Of a stretch of DNA of 64,000 nt, positions 22,364 through 31,128 are shown in pieces (within the stretch, counting starts at the first letter, position 1; the number at the start of each line of letters is the position of its first letter). The notes under the pieces were generated by a model. That model searched no databases. It had not been told where the DNA came from and saw only the letters and a list, made by a program, of their open reading frames with translations. Origin of the DNA: Francisella uliginis (lineage in GTDB: Bacteria > Pseudomonadota > Gammaproteobacteria > Francisellales > Francisellaceae); contig NZ_CP016796.1 in NCBI RefSeq assembly GCF_001895265.1, positions 558,001 through 622,000 on the forward strand, written 5' to 3'. A program made the translations under genes and the position numbers.

Positions 22364-22534
22364 ATGAGTAACGCAAGAAAAAATAATCTTATTAAACAAT
22401 TTCATAATCTTATTGATAGAGGGGAAACTGTATCTACGGCTGTGAGAATAATTAAATCACAAACAGGAGACTTTTTTATATTAAAGTATGTGAATGCCTA
22501 TTTAGTAGCAAAGAAATCCCTTAATTATTTATGA
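22364..22534 (+). CDS. Small protein of unknown function (56 aa)
   Basis: An ATG-started frame of 56 codons that begins MSNARKNNLIKQFHNLI and ends in a basic, hydrophobic stretch. The amino-acid mix (Lys, Asn, Ile) is normal for the genome, with no low-complexity run. No clear ribosome site precedes it (TATATAAGTT). It lies between tRNA-Leu and a convergent LysR gene whose stop is 22 nt away. I recognise no family; a chance ORF in AT-rich DNA is possible. Confidence 0.4.
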   Translation: MSNARKNNLIKQFHNLIDRGETVSTAVRIIKSQTGDFFILKYVNAYLVAKKSLNYL

Positions 22535-22555
22535 GATTTTCATAATAATGTTATT

Positions 22556-23506
22556 TTATTCGCAATATTCTTCCCAGTAATCTAGTGAATCTACTTCATC
22601 AATAACTTCTTTTACAATTTTATTTAGTATAGGTTTTTTTTCTAAGGAGTATTTATTTACTAATATATACGATGTTATTTCTTTTCCAGAAAGATCTGTA
22701 AATATATGTTGGAGCTTATTAGGGCTTGCTCTAACAACTGATTCTGGTAATAGTCCAATTCCTAAGTGTTTTTCAATTAGCATTTGCTGGAAATTAAAAG
22801 TATCTATTGATGCCCTAACATTAATTTTTATTTTATGTATGGTGTTAGATTTATCTTTTAATGTCCAGTAATTAGGATCTTCATATTTGTTTATAATGCA
22901 GTTATGTTTGCTAATATCTGAAGAGTTTCTTACATTTGGGTGATCTTGTATATATTTTTGTGAAGCATAAATTCTTTTAACTGTTGAGAGTCTTTTCTTA
23001 AGGATCCACTCCTGATCATCAATTAGATGCATAAATTCTTCTGCTAAGACGATTATATCAATTTCATTAAATAAATGTCTTAGCATTGTTCCATAATTAG
23101 TTAGTTGGTATTGAGTATAAGCTTTAGCTTCTAATGAGACGGAAGGATTTTTATTTAGGATATTTGCAATAATAGGGATGCCAAAAGATTTATATATATC
23201 AGTACTATTTAAGAATTTAATATGATAATTTGATTTTAAAGATGTTTGTGATATTTCATCAAATTTAAATTCTAAGTCATCAATAAGATGTTTTAAGTTA
23301 AAAAATATTGGGGTTCCTTCATCAGTTAAGCTAATCTTACCTTTTTCCATTTTTATTAACTTAACTGATAGATGATCCTCTATTCTTGATAAACGTTTAG
23401 AGATGGTGGTTCTGTGCTCCCCATTTCTATCTGATAGGGCAGAAATAGAACCTAATTGAATTACTTGAATAAATACTTTAGCATCATTTAAAAAATCTGA
23501 ATACAT
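22556..23506 (-). CDS. LysR-family transcriptional regulator
   Basis: 316 residues. Residues 1-60 are the winged helix-turn-helix (FIQVIQLGSISALSDRNGEHRTTISKRLSRIEDHL), followed by a linker helix and a periplasmic-binding-like effector domain (about 90-300), where LIEKHLGIGLLPESVV matches LysR substrate domains. It is transcribed away from the secreted GH18 gene across a 390-nt spacer. By the usual LysR arrangement it may control that gene and itself; this is inferred from position only. Confidence 0.85.
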   Translation of the reverse strand: MYSDFLNDAKVFIQVIQLGSISALSDRNGEHRTTISKRLSRIEDHLSVKLIKMEKGKISLTDEGTPIFFNLKHLIDDLEFKFDEISQTSLKSNYHIKFLNSTDIYKSFGIPIIANILNKNPSVSLEAKAYTQYQLTNYGTMLRHLFNEIDIIVLAEEFMHLIDDQEWILKKRLSTVKRIYASQKYIQDHPNVRNSSDISKHNCIINKYEDPNYWTLKDKSNTIHKIKINVRASIDTFNFQQMLIEKHLGIGLLPESVVRASPNKLQHIFTDLSGKEITSYILVNKYSLEKKPILNKIVKEVIDEVDSLDYWEEYCE

Positions 23507-23896
23507 AATTATTTTATCTATTTTACTTATGCTAACTAAAAGTATTGTACTATATTTAAAGAAGAATTACTTTTTTATGAAGTATAAATTTGACTTAGTG
23601 TTGAGTGAATATTGTTCATACCTTTGGAAAATAGCATTAATTTAAAATTTGATTTGTAAATAAAATTTATATTAAGTAGTCTGTAATGCTTTTAGAATAA
23701 GAAGGTAATAACTATTTTAAAGTAAAAACTTTAGAGTAGATATGTTATTCCTAGGCTTAACTTTTTGATCAAATTTTAAGATTTCACTTTTATGTGAACT
23801 TTTAGATTTTTGAAACTAAATCGAGGTCAAATATAATTTTAGTCTATTTAAAAGTATCAACTTGTCATATTACTATATCTAGACTAGGAATTATAT
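23507..23896. promoter_or_regulatory. 390-nt divergent regulatory region (LysR / GH18 gene)
   Basis: No coding frame of note. It holds a TTCAC-N6-GTGAA palindrome at 23783-23798, about 100 nt upstream of the GH18 start, and TTGATCAA at 23765-23772. Either could be an operator for the adjacent LysR protein, but neither is a clear T-N11-A box. I found no convincing -35/-10 pair. The length is unusual for this compact genome. Confidence 0.3.
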
Positions 23897-25672
23897 ATGA
23901 AAATTTTTTTTAATAAGTCTCTATTTATATTTTTACTTATTGTATTGTTTACATCTGGGAAATCGATGCAAAATACTAATTATAATTTTAATAAGAAAAA
24001 TATATTGAACTCTTCTATAAAAAATTTTAAGAACTGTCTTTATAAGGATACTTGTATAGTCCCTCGACATAATAAAATAGAAGGTCCTGTAATTGCTGGA
24101 TTTCTACCACTATGGGGTAAAAGTATTTCTTATAATATTTCCTGGCATCAAATAAGTACTGAGCCAATAGATATAAAAGTATCAAAAGATAAAGAATACT
24201 GTAATCAGCATCATATGATTTGTAAATATAACGTCATAATAGCGGTATATCTAACTTACACTAAAGATAGAGGTTTTGAATTATCTTTTAGACAAAGAAA
24301 CTCAAGCTCGAAAAAGATATACAATCGAAGAGAGCTAAAAAACTTTATTAATTATATGAGGTCAAAAGGTAAATATGTATTAGTATCTACAGGAGGAGAA
24401 AAGTCTCATATAGATTGGACAACTGTAGACTTAAACGATCTTAAGAAAATTATAGAAGACTATGGATTTGATGGGTTAAATTTTGATTTAACTGAAACGG
24501 AAATTCCTAAAGAAAAAAGATTATCTACTTTAGCAACTAAGAAGATAAAAAAATTAATAAGTTCATTAAGACAAAAGAATCCAAATTTTTGGCTAACATT
24601 TTCTCCAGAATGGTATTACATAGTATTTCCATTAACAAAAAATGGTAAAGATAATATTTTTAGTAATCGTGCTTATATTGAATTAATTAATAATATAGGG
24701 GTCGAGAATATAAATTATATTTTGTTAAAGACATACTCTAAAAGATCTACTAATGGGATTCTTAGCTTTTATAAAGATAAATATGGAAAAAATATAAAAA
24801 TTACACCGATTGATGGGTATGACAAATTTTTATCTTCCTTGGCATGGGCTTTAACAACAAAACAAGGATATGATGTTAATATGCTTAAATATGACCTTAA
24901 TAAACCATTTAGAGTACCTGCTGATAAGCTGGTACTTTTGATTCCGGCAACTAAAGGTGCTGTAGATAGTAAAATGACTTACATACCAAATAAGCAAAAT
25001 ATTAATAATGCAATCTCTTTAATGAAAAAACATAAAGCATCATTTGCAGGTTTTGCTATTTGGGATTTAGGCTTTGACTCCACATATATCGAGGAAGGAG
25101 ATCTTGGAGAAAACTATACTCATATACCCTGGGAGACTACAGATATTATAACAGATATAAAGTTACCAACTTCTTATTCTAACTTTGATGAAAAAGATAT
25201 AAAAGAAGCTAAAAATCCATATATGAAAAATGTTACTAAAGTTGTAAGTATGGATATCATCAACTATCCAGATGATATAGGCTTATATACTGAAGATACT
25301 ATAGTTAATTATCAAGGTAGTAAATATAAATGTATTTCTAGTTTGGAATTAAAACTATGCAATGATAAAAAATATATACCTAATGGATTTTTGGGTAATT
25401 TAGTATGGCACAGACTTGATAACGTTAATAAAAAGAGATTATCAAATCAACTGAATCAGCGACAAAAAAGAATAAGCAAAATGCCAGAGTATCCTAACTA
25501 TATTGGCAATTATAAATTAGGTCAGATTGTTGTAGCTAATCAAAGAAGATTTAAATGTGTAAATAATAAATCTCAGCAATGCAATAGTATTAAATATTCT
25601 CCGATTGGAGAAAAAGGTTATATTGCTTGGAAAGATATTACTAAAGACTTTGATCAAATCACTAATAAATAA
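23897..25672 (+). CDS. Secreted GH18 chitinase-like protein with two C-terminal carbohydrate-binding repeats
   Basis: 591 residues. A hydrophobic signal sequence (KSLFIFLLIVLFTSG) starts the protein. Residues about 65-390 are a GH18 barrel: GPVIAGFLPLWG, YVLVSTGGEKSH (the SxGG strand) and YGFDGLNFDLTETE at about 189-202. Canonical GH18 reads DGxDxDxE; here the sequence is DGLNFDLTE, with Asn at the first inner Asp and Thr where the acid should be, Glu being one later. FAGFAIWDLGFDS is the barrel-closing segment. Two copies of a Cys-containing module (about 450-515 and 530-585), each with a KC...C...Y-P-G...W pattern, resemble ChiC/CBM5_12 binding domains. It may bind or cleave chitin or GlcNAc polymers; activity is uncertain. 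Confidence 0.75.
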   Translation: MKIFFNKSLFIFLLIVLFTSGKSMQNTNYNFNKKNILNSSIKNFKNCLYKDTCIVPRHNKIEGPVIAGFLPLWGKSISYNISWHQISTEPIDIKVSKDKEYCNQHHMICKYNVIIAVYLTYTKDRGFELSFRQRNSSSKKIYNRRELKNFINYMRSKGKYVLVSTGGEKSHIDWTTVDLNDLKKIIEDYGFDGLNFDLTETEIPKEKRLSTLATKKIKKLISSLRQKNPNFWLTFSPEWYYIVFPLTKNGKDNIFSNRAYIELINNIGVENINYILLKTYSKRSTNGILSFYKDKYGKNIKITPIDGYDKFLSSLAWALTTKQGYDVNMLKYDLNKPFRVPADKLVLLIPATKGAVDSKMTYIPNKQNINNAISLMKKHKASFAGFAIWDLGFDSTYIEEGDLGENYTHIPWETTDIITDIKLPTSYSNFDEKDIKEAKNPYMKNVTKVVSMDIINYPDDIGLYTEDTIVNYQGSKYKCISSLELKLCNDKKYIPNGFLGNLVWHRLDNVNKKRLSNQLNQRQKRISKMPEYPNYIGNYKLGQIVVANQRRFKCVNNKSQQCNSIKYSPIGEKGYIAWKDITKDFDQITNK

Positions 25673-25967
25673 TAGTAAGAATTATAACTATATATGTGTC
25701 AATAATGAATATAAGAGAGGTATGAATAAAAGTTAGTAATAATTTTAATTAGGACTCTTTATTGGATAACTAACTACTATAAGATACTTATATACCTACT
25801 TTAGTTTTAGTATTAGATTCTCAAATTATCACAATCACAACTATATTCTTGAGATATGTTTTTTAAAAAATTTTAGAGTTATAATGAAAACTATAGGTAA
25901 TTAATGTCTGTTTGATTATATGAGTTAAATTTTATTTTAAAGCTTTAAAATGTACAGGTGAATTATT
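25673..25967. other. 295-nt intergenic region without recognised features
   Basis: AT-rich spacer between the GH18 gene and the amino acid permease. I see no hairpin with a T-tract, no good promoter pair and no coding frame. The nearest possible signal is an AAGGAAG site inside the start of the next gene. Confidence 0.5.
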
Positions 25968-27455
25968 ATGAAGGAAGAAGTAACTAAAAAAGTAACCCTA
26001 TTTAGTGCAACCTTATTATGTGTTACCGCTATGATGGGGTCTGGATGGTTATTTAGTTCCCAGTTAGTAGCTGCAAAGGCGGGTAATTACTCATTTCTAG
26101 CCTGGATACTTGCAGCTTTTATTATACTGTTGGTTGGCTTGTGTTACGCTAAGATTGTAGCCATACATCCGCTACGAGGCGCTACAACGAGAATTTCTGC
26201 AATATCTCACAACTCTATATTTGCAATGCCATTTGCTTTTGCGAACTGGTTTGGAATTGTGGTATGTTTTGCTACTGAGGCTTTAGCGACCACTCAGTAT
26301 TTATCAGGTATTAATTCTCTTAATTTTTTGGTTGATCCAAAGGGTTTAACTATATATGGGAAACTTGTATCTTTATTTATACTATGTATATATTTATTAG
26401 TTAATTATTTTGGGGCTCAATTTTTATCGAAAATTAATAATGCTATTACTGCTTTTAAAATAATAGTTCCTATTATTATTGTGATATTGTTTGTTATCTA
26501 TGGACTATCAAATAATCATGGGGTATCGAATTTTACCCAGATACCAAATAATAACTTTAGTATAGGAAGTATTTTTAGTGCTGTTGTAGCAGGAGGATTA
26601 ATCTATACCTTTAACGGTTTCCAAGTTTCGGTATCTTATGCTTCTGAAATTGATAATCCAACAAGAAATGTACCTTTATCATTAATATTTTCAATTCTTA
26701 TAGCTTTGGGATTATACTTAGCTCTTCAATATGGATATATGGATGGAGTGCCTCATAGCTATTTAGTTAGTCATGGAGGGTGGGCTAATTTAGACTTCTC
26801 TTCTCCATTATTAGATGTTGCAACAATACTGGGATTAAATTATTTAGCAATGTTGCTGTTACTTAATAGTATAGTTAGTCCATCTGGAACTGGATATGTA
26901 TATTTAGGTACAGCATCAAGGATGCTATATGGTATGTCATCTGAAGGTCAAATGCCAAAATATTTTGCTAATCTGCATCCGGTATTTGATGTTTCAAGAC
27001 GCTCATTAATTGCTAACTTTTTACTAGCAGTATTTTTTCTAATGTTTTCTGATAATTGGGCTGGAATGATGTTATTAGTTACTGCTTATAATCTTATTGG
27101 TTATTTAGCTGCACCAATTAGTATGGGAGCATTAATCCCAAAATCAAGATTATTTGGGTTAGTAGTTTTTATAGTAATAAGTTTACTTTTAATTACGTTA
27201 TCAACAAAAGCAAAAATATACATGTTTGTATCATTTGTAATTTTAATGCTTATATATGCAAGCACAGAGTATAATAGAGTTGGATTTAAGAATTTAGTCT
27301 ATTTGATATTTCCATTTTTATTATATGTAGGTTTAATTTGCTTAGTTTCTAACTATTATTTGTTTGGAATTATTTCAGCTATTTTCTATTTAGTAGCAAC
27401 AAATCAAAAGTTTATTGAGTATTGTAAAATTCATGCTGTAGAAAATAGCGATTAA
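25968..27455 (+). CDS. APC-family amino acid permease
   Basis: 495 residues with about 12 transmembrane helices. The N-terminal TM1 motif MMGSGWLFSSQLVAAKAGNYSF and the TM6 segment FNGFQVSVSYASEIDNPTRNVP are those of the amino acid-polyamine-organocation superfamily, closest in style to aspartate/glutamate:proton symporters such as YveA. It imports an amino acid across the inner membrane; the substrate cannot be read. It appears monocistronic with a 130-nt gap before the TVP38 gene. Confidence 0.8.
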   Translation: MKEEVTKKVTLFSATLLCVTAMMGSGWLFSSQLVAAKAGNYSFLAWILAAFIILLVGLCYAKIVAIHPLRGATTRISAISHNSIFAMPFAFANWFGIVVCFATEALATTQYLSGINSLNFLVDPKGLTIYGKLVSLFILCIYLLVNYFGAQFLSKINNAITAFKIIVPIIIVILFVIYGLSNNHGVSNFTQIPNNNFSIGSIFSAVVAGGLIYTFNGFQVSVSYASEIDNPTRNVPLSLIFSILIALGLYLALQYGYMDGVPHSYLVSHGGWANLDFSSPLLDVATILGLNYLAMLLLLNSIVSPSGTGYVYLGTASRMLYGMSSEGQMPKYFANLHPVFDVSRRSLIANFLLAVFFLMFSDNWAGMMLLVTAYNLIGYLAAPISMGALIPKSRLFGLVVFIVISLLLITLSTKAKIYMFVSFVILMLIYASTEYNRVGFKNLVYLIFPFLLYVGLICLVSNYYLFGIISAIFYLVATNQKFIEYCKIHAVENSD

Positions 27456-27585
27456 AAATCTAAATAATACAAATATTTATATTATCATTAAGCCGTACTC
27501 AATAATTTAACTATATTTTAGACTAATTTAGTATACTATTTAGAATATTAAGTTTTTATATTTTATATAGTTAAGGTTATATCAA

Positions 27586-28287
27586 ATGAGTAAATTTAAA
27601 CGCTATATTCCTATTCTAGTTCTAATACTAGGTTTAGTTATATTTATTTCTTTAAATGGGCAGAAATATTTGTCACTGGCAGCAGTCAAACAGCACTATC
27701 AAGATCTAGTTGCTTGGACGCATTCGTATTTTTGGCTTAGCTCATTAGTTTTCGTTTTGGCTTATATTCTGATCGTAGCATTTTCATTACCTGGAGGAGC
27801 TACTGTTATGACTCTGTTAGGAGGTTTTTTATTTGGGTTGGTTGTTGGTACTATTTGGGTGGTAATTGGTGCAACAATTGGTGCTTGTTTGATATTTCTA
27901 GCTGTAAAAACAGCTTTTGGTGAAGTGCTGAAATCAAAAGCAAAAGGCAGTATTGAAAAATTACGCAAAGGCTTTGAGGATAATGCTTTTAATTATTTAT
28001 TAACATTGCGTCTAATACCTTTATTTCCATTTTTTGCTATTAATATAGCATGTGGGGCTATTGATATCAGTTTATCGACATTTTTCTGGGCGACCTTACT
28101 AGGTATTATACCTGGATCACTAATATACTCTTGGGTTGGTACAGGATTAGGTTTTGTATTAAACCAAGGTAAAGATTTGGATATGGGTATTATTTTTGCA
28201 CCGCAATTTATCTTACCTATAATTGCTCTGGCTATATTGTCACTTGTGCCAGTTCTATATAAAAAGATTAAAGGAGCTAGATCATGA
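27586..28287 (+). CDS. TVP38/TMEM64 family (VTT domain) membrane protein
   Basis: 233 residues. N-terminal helix (8-26), then the SNARE-associated/VTT domain with SLPGGATVMTLLGGFLFG, a central amphipathic region, and RLIPLFPFFAINIACGAIDIS ... GIIPGSLIYSWVGTG, the family signature. VTT proteins, like DedA, are linked to lipid scrambling or membrane homeostasis. The stop overlaps the next gene by 4 nt (ATGA); a TVP38 gene coupled to a flavin disulfide reductase is a recurrent bacterial arrangement. It heads a five-gene + strand operon. Confidence 0.85.
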   Translation: MSKFKRYIPILVLILGLVIFISLNGQKYLSLAAVKQHYQDLVAWTHSYFWLSSLVFVLAYILIVAFSLPGGATVMTLLGGFLFGLVVGTIWVVIGATIGACLIFLAVKTAFGEVLKSKAKGSIEKLRKGFEDNAFNYLLTLRLIPLFPFFAINIACGAIDISLSTFFWATLLGIIPGSLIYSWVGTGLGFVLNQGKDLDMGIIFAPQFILPIIALAILSLVPVLYKKIKGARS

Positions 28288-29687
28288 AGCAAATAAAAAC
28301 AGATATCTGTGTTATTGGTGGAGGCTCAAGTGGTTTATCTGTTGCTGCCGGAGCGGTGCAAATGGGTGCAAAAGTTGTACTTTGTGAAGGTGGTAAAATG
28401 GGGGGTGATTGTCTAAACTATGGTTGTGTACCATCTAAAGCAATAATTGAAGCTTCAAGAATTATACACAATTTCCATAAAGCTAAAGAGTTTGGCATTG
28501 ATATTAAGAGCATTGAAGCTGACTATAAAAAAGTACAAGCCCATGTTGCTAATGTGATAGCAAAGATAGAACCGCATGACTCTGTTGAGAGATTTGAATC
28601 ATTAGGTGTAGATGTTATCCAAGATTATGCTCATATTATAGATAAGAAAACTGTCCAAGCTGGTGATATACAAATTAAAGCAAAATATATAGTCTTAGCG
28701 ACTGGTTCACGGGCAAAAGTATTTCCCATAGAAGGCCTAGCAGATATTGATTATCTAACAAATGAAACAATTTTTAGTTTAGATAAACAGCCAGAGCATT
28801 TACTTGTGATGGGAGGAGGGCCGATTGGGGTTGAGTTAGCCCAAGCTTATGCTTTGTTAGGTTCGAAAGTAACAATCCTTGAAGCAGAATCTACTATATT
28901 AGGACCAGTTGATAATGACTGTAGACAGATATTATTAGATGAGTTTAAGAAGCTTAATATAGATGTAGTTACTAATGCTAAGGTTACAAAAGTATCAAAA
29001 CAAAATAATCAAGTACAGCTAGAAACTAATAGTGGTGTCTATAGTGGCTCTCATCTACTGGTGGCAACGGGAAGGCAGCCTAATATAGAAAAGCTTGATT
29101 TAGATAAAGTTGGTATTAAATATTCTGCTAAGGGAATTAATGTTGATACGAGGTTACGAACTAATTATAAAAATATATATGCAATTGGTGATTTAGCTAG
29201 TCAATATCAATTTACGCATGCAGCTGGTTATCATGCTGGAATTGTTATTCAAAATATCTTATTTAAGTTGCCTGCAAAAGTTGACTACTCAAGTTTTCCA
29301 TGGGCTGTATATACAACTCCAGAGATAGCTCATACCGGCATTGCTATTAAGCAAGCTGAAGAGGTTGGTGCAACAATATTAACACTACCATATGAGAGTA
29401 ATGATAGAGCTCAGGCAAATCTTTCAACAAATGGCATGCTTAAGGTAGCTGTTAATAAAAGAGGTTATATTCTAGGAGCTAGTATTGTTGGAGAGCAGGC
29501 TGGCGAGCTTATTACTCAGTGGACTTTAGCTATTAAAAATAAACTGAAAATTAAGCAAATGGCTTCACATATTGTGCCATATCCAACTCTTAGTGAATTA
29601 AATAAACGTATAGCTGGATCATATTTTACGCCGTCTCTTTATAGTGAGAAAGTTAAAAAGATAGTGCGCTTTTTATTAAAGTTTTAA
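28284..29687 (+). CDS. FAD-dependent pyridine nucleotide-disulfide oxidoreductase (MerA/Lpd-like)
   Basis: 467 residues: FAD site CVIGGGSSGLSVAAGA at the N-terminus, redox disulfide GGDCLNYGCVPSK near residue 41, NAD(P) site MGGGPIGVELAQAYALLG near 174, YAIGDLA, and the C-terminal dimerisation domain with a HIVPYPTLSEL segment in place of the catalytic HAHPT-type motif of true dihydrolipoamide dehydrogenases. It lacks the N-terminal heavy-metal domain and C-terminal Cys pair of mercuric reductase. It is coupled to the TVP38 gene by a 4-nt overlap, suggesting a membrane-associated redox role. Its substrate is unknown. Confidence 0.82.
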   Translation: MKQIKTDICVIGGGSSGLSVAAGAVQMGAKVVLCEGGKMGGDCLNYGCVPSKAIIEASRIIHNFHKAKEFGIDIKSIEADYKKVQAHVANVIAKIEPHDSVERFESLGVDVIQDYAHIIDKKTVQAGDIQIKAKYIVLATGSRAKVFPIEGLADIDYLTNETIFSLDKQPEHLLVMGGGPIGVELAQAYALLGSKVTILEAESTILGPVDNDCRQILLDEFKKLNIDVVTNAKVTKVSKQNNQVQLETNSGVYSGSHLLVATGRQPNIEKLDLDKVGIKYSAKGINVDTRLRTNYKNIYAIGDLASQYQFTHAAGYHAGIVIQNILFKLPAKVDYSSFPWAVYTTPEIAHTGIAIKQAEEVGATILTLPYESNDRAQANLSTNGMLKVAVNKRGYILGASIVGEQAGELITQWTLAIKNKLKIKQMASHIVPYPTLSELNKRIAGSYFTPSLYSEKVKKIVRFLLKF

Positions 29688-29699
29688 TTTAGGAGTGTT

Positions 29700-30287
29700 A
29701 TGTTAGAGCAAAGTGTTAGGCCTTGGTTTCAAAAGTATTTTATAAATGCTGTAGCAACATCATTGTCAGCTTTAAATATAAAGCCAAATACTTTAACTAT
29801 ATTATCTCTTATTACAGGTTTTATAAGTGCTATATTAGTCTTATGGATACCATGGTTAGCTGTGATATTTCTATTAATCTCAGGTTATTTAGATGTTTTA
29901 GATGGTAGTGTTGCAAGATTGCAAAAATCTAATTCACCATTAGGTACGATGCTTGATATTCTGTCTGATCGTTTTGTTGAGTCTTTTATTATTATCGCTA
30001 TTTTTATTTATCAGCCAGATATCGCTTGGGTTGGATTGATAATGATGATGTCGATAATTGTTTGTGTAAGTAGTTTTTTACTTGTTGGAATATTTAGTCA
30101 GCAACAATCATCAAAGAGTTTTTACTATTCACCAGGATTAATGGAGCGAGCTGAAACTTTTATATTTTTTATTGTGATGATTTTACTGCCATCGACTGTA
30201 TTGCCTCTTGGAATTTTATTTACTATTTTAGTGTTGTGGACAACTTTTTATAGAGTTTATGAATTTTATAAGCAAGCGAAGGTTTAG
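29700..30287 (+). CDS. CDP-alcohol phosphatidyltransferase family protein
   Basis: 195 residues, about six membrane helices, with the complete catalytic signature D-x2-DG-x2-AR-x8-G-x3-D-x3-D in DVLDGSVARLQKSNSPLG followed by TMLDILSDR (about residues 62-90). These enzymes swap CMP on a CDP-linked alcohol for another alcohol, as in phosphatidylglycerophosphate or phosphatidylinositol-type synthesis. A second enzyme beside the housekeeping PgsA is implied, since this gene sits in an accessory operon. The acceptor alcohol is unknown. It is followed 1 nt later by the DUF547 gene. Confidence 0.85.
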   Translation: MLEQSVRPWFQKYFINAVATSLSALNIKPNTLTILSLITGFISAILVLWIPWLAVIFLLISGYLDVLDGSVARLQKSNSPLGTMLDILSDRFVESFIIIAIFIYQPDIAWVGLIMMMSIIVCVSSFLLVGIFSQQQSSKSFYYSPGLMERAETFIFFIVMILLPSTVLPLGILFTILVLWTTFYRVYEFYKQAKV

Positions 30288-30288
30288 A

Positions 30289-31128
30289 ATGAAAAAAATA
30301 AAAATATCCAAATATTTTATGTTAGTAATACTGGCTTTGATAGCTACATCTTTGAATGCTGCTCCAAGTGCAAAGTTGTGGGGCTATTGGGATAAGTCAG
30401 ATCAATCATCACAAGCAAAGATTGATTTTAAATCATGGCAAGCATTTTTAGATAAGTATGTTGTACAAAAGGGAGATCAAACATTTGTTAACTATAGAGA
30501 TGTTTCAAAAAAAGATAAGCAAAACCTTAATAAGGCAATAAATACTTATTCTAAGTTGGATATTTTAAAATATAATAAAAACCAACAGTTAGCGTATTGG
30601 ATAAATATGTACAATATGTTGACTATCCGAGTTATTTTGCAACACTACCCAGTTAAATCAATCACAGATATTGATAAAAGTTGGTTCGGATATTCAAAAG
30701 TATGGGATCAAAATGTTGTTAAAATTAATAGTAAAGAATTAACTCTAAATGATATTGAACATCGGATTGTTCGTCCAATATGGCATGATCCAAGAGTTCA
30801 CTCTGCTGTTAATTGTGCTTCTATTAGTTGTCCAAATTTATCTAAACAGGCATATCAAGGTGGTCAAATAAATGCACAATTAAACAAGTCTTTTGCTACT
30901 TGGGTAAATAGTTCCAAGGGCTTTGAGTTAAGAAATAATAATATTTATATATCAAAAATATTTGATTGGTATGGTAGTGATTTTGGTAATCAGACACATA
31001 TGCGTCAGTTTATTGCTAAATATCTAACAAGCAAAGTTAAAAAAGAAGCAATATTGAATGAAAATAAAACTATCTATTATCAAAATTATAATTGGAATTT
31101 AAACCAGCTATCTATTTATGAAAAATAA
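30289..31128 (+). CDS. DUF547 domain exported protein
   Basis: About 279 residues beginning MKKIKISKYFMLVILALIA, a signal peptide cleaved near LNAAPS. DUF547 covers about 80-235, with the markers LAYWINMYNMLTIRVIL, SVNCASISCPNL-like text (here SAVNCASISCPNLSKQAY) and ISKIFDWYGSDFG. DUF547 has a papain-like fold, and the conserved Cys and His suggest a thiol hydrolase or transferase, not proven. The ATG at 30289 follows the preceding stop by 1 nt; an in-frame ATG at 30259 would overlap the upstream gene and spoil the signal peptide. Confidence 0.85.
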   Translation: MKKIKISKYFMLVILALIATSLNAAPSAKLWGYWDKSDQSSQAKIDFKSWQAFLDKYVVQKGDQTFVNYRDVSKKDKQNLNKAINTYSKLDILKYNKNQQLAYWINMYNMLTIRVILQHYPVKSITDIDKSWFGYSKVWDQNVVKINSKELTLNDIEHRIVRPIWHDPRVHSAVNCASISCPNLSKQAYQGGQINAQLNKSFATWVNSSKGFELRNNNIYISKIFDWYGSDFGNQTHMRQFIAKYLTSKVKKEAILNENKTIYYQNYNWNLNQLSIYEK

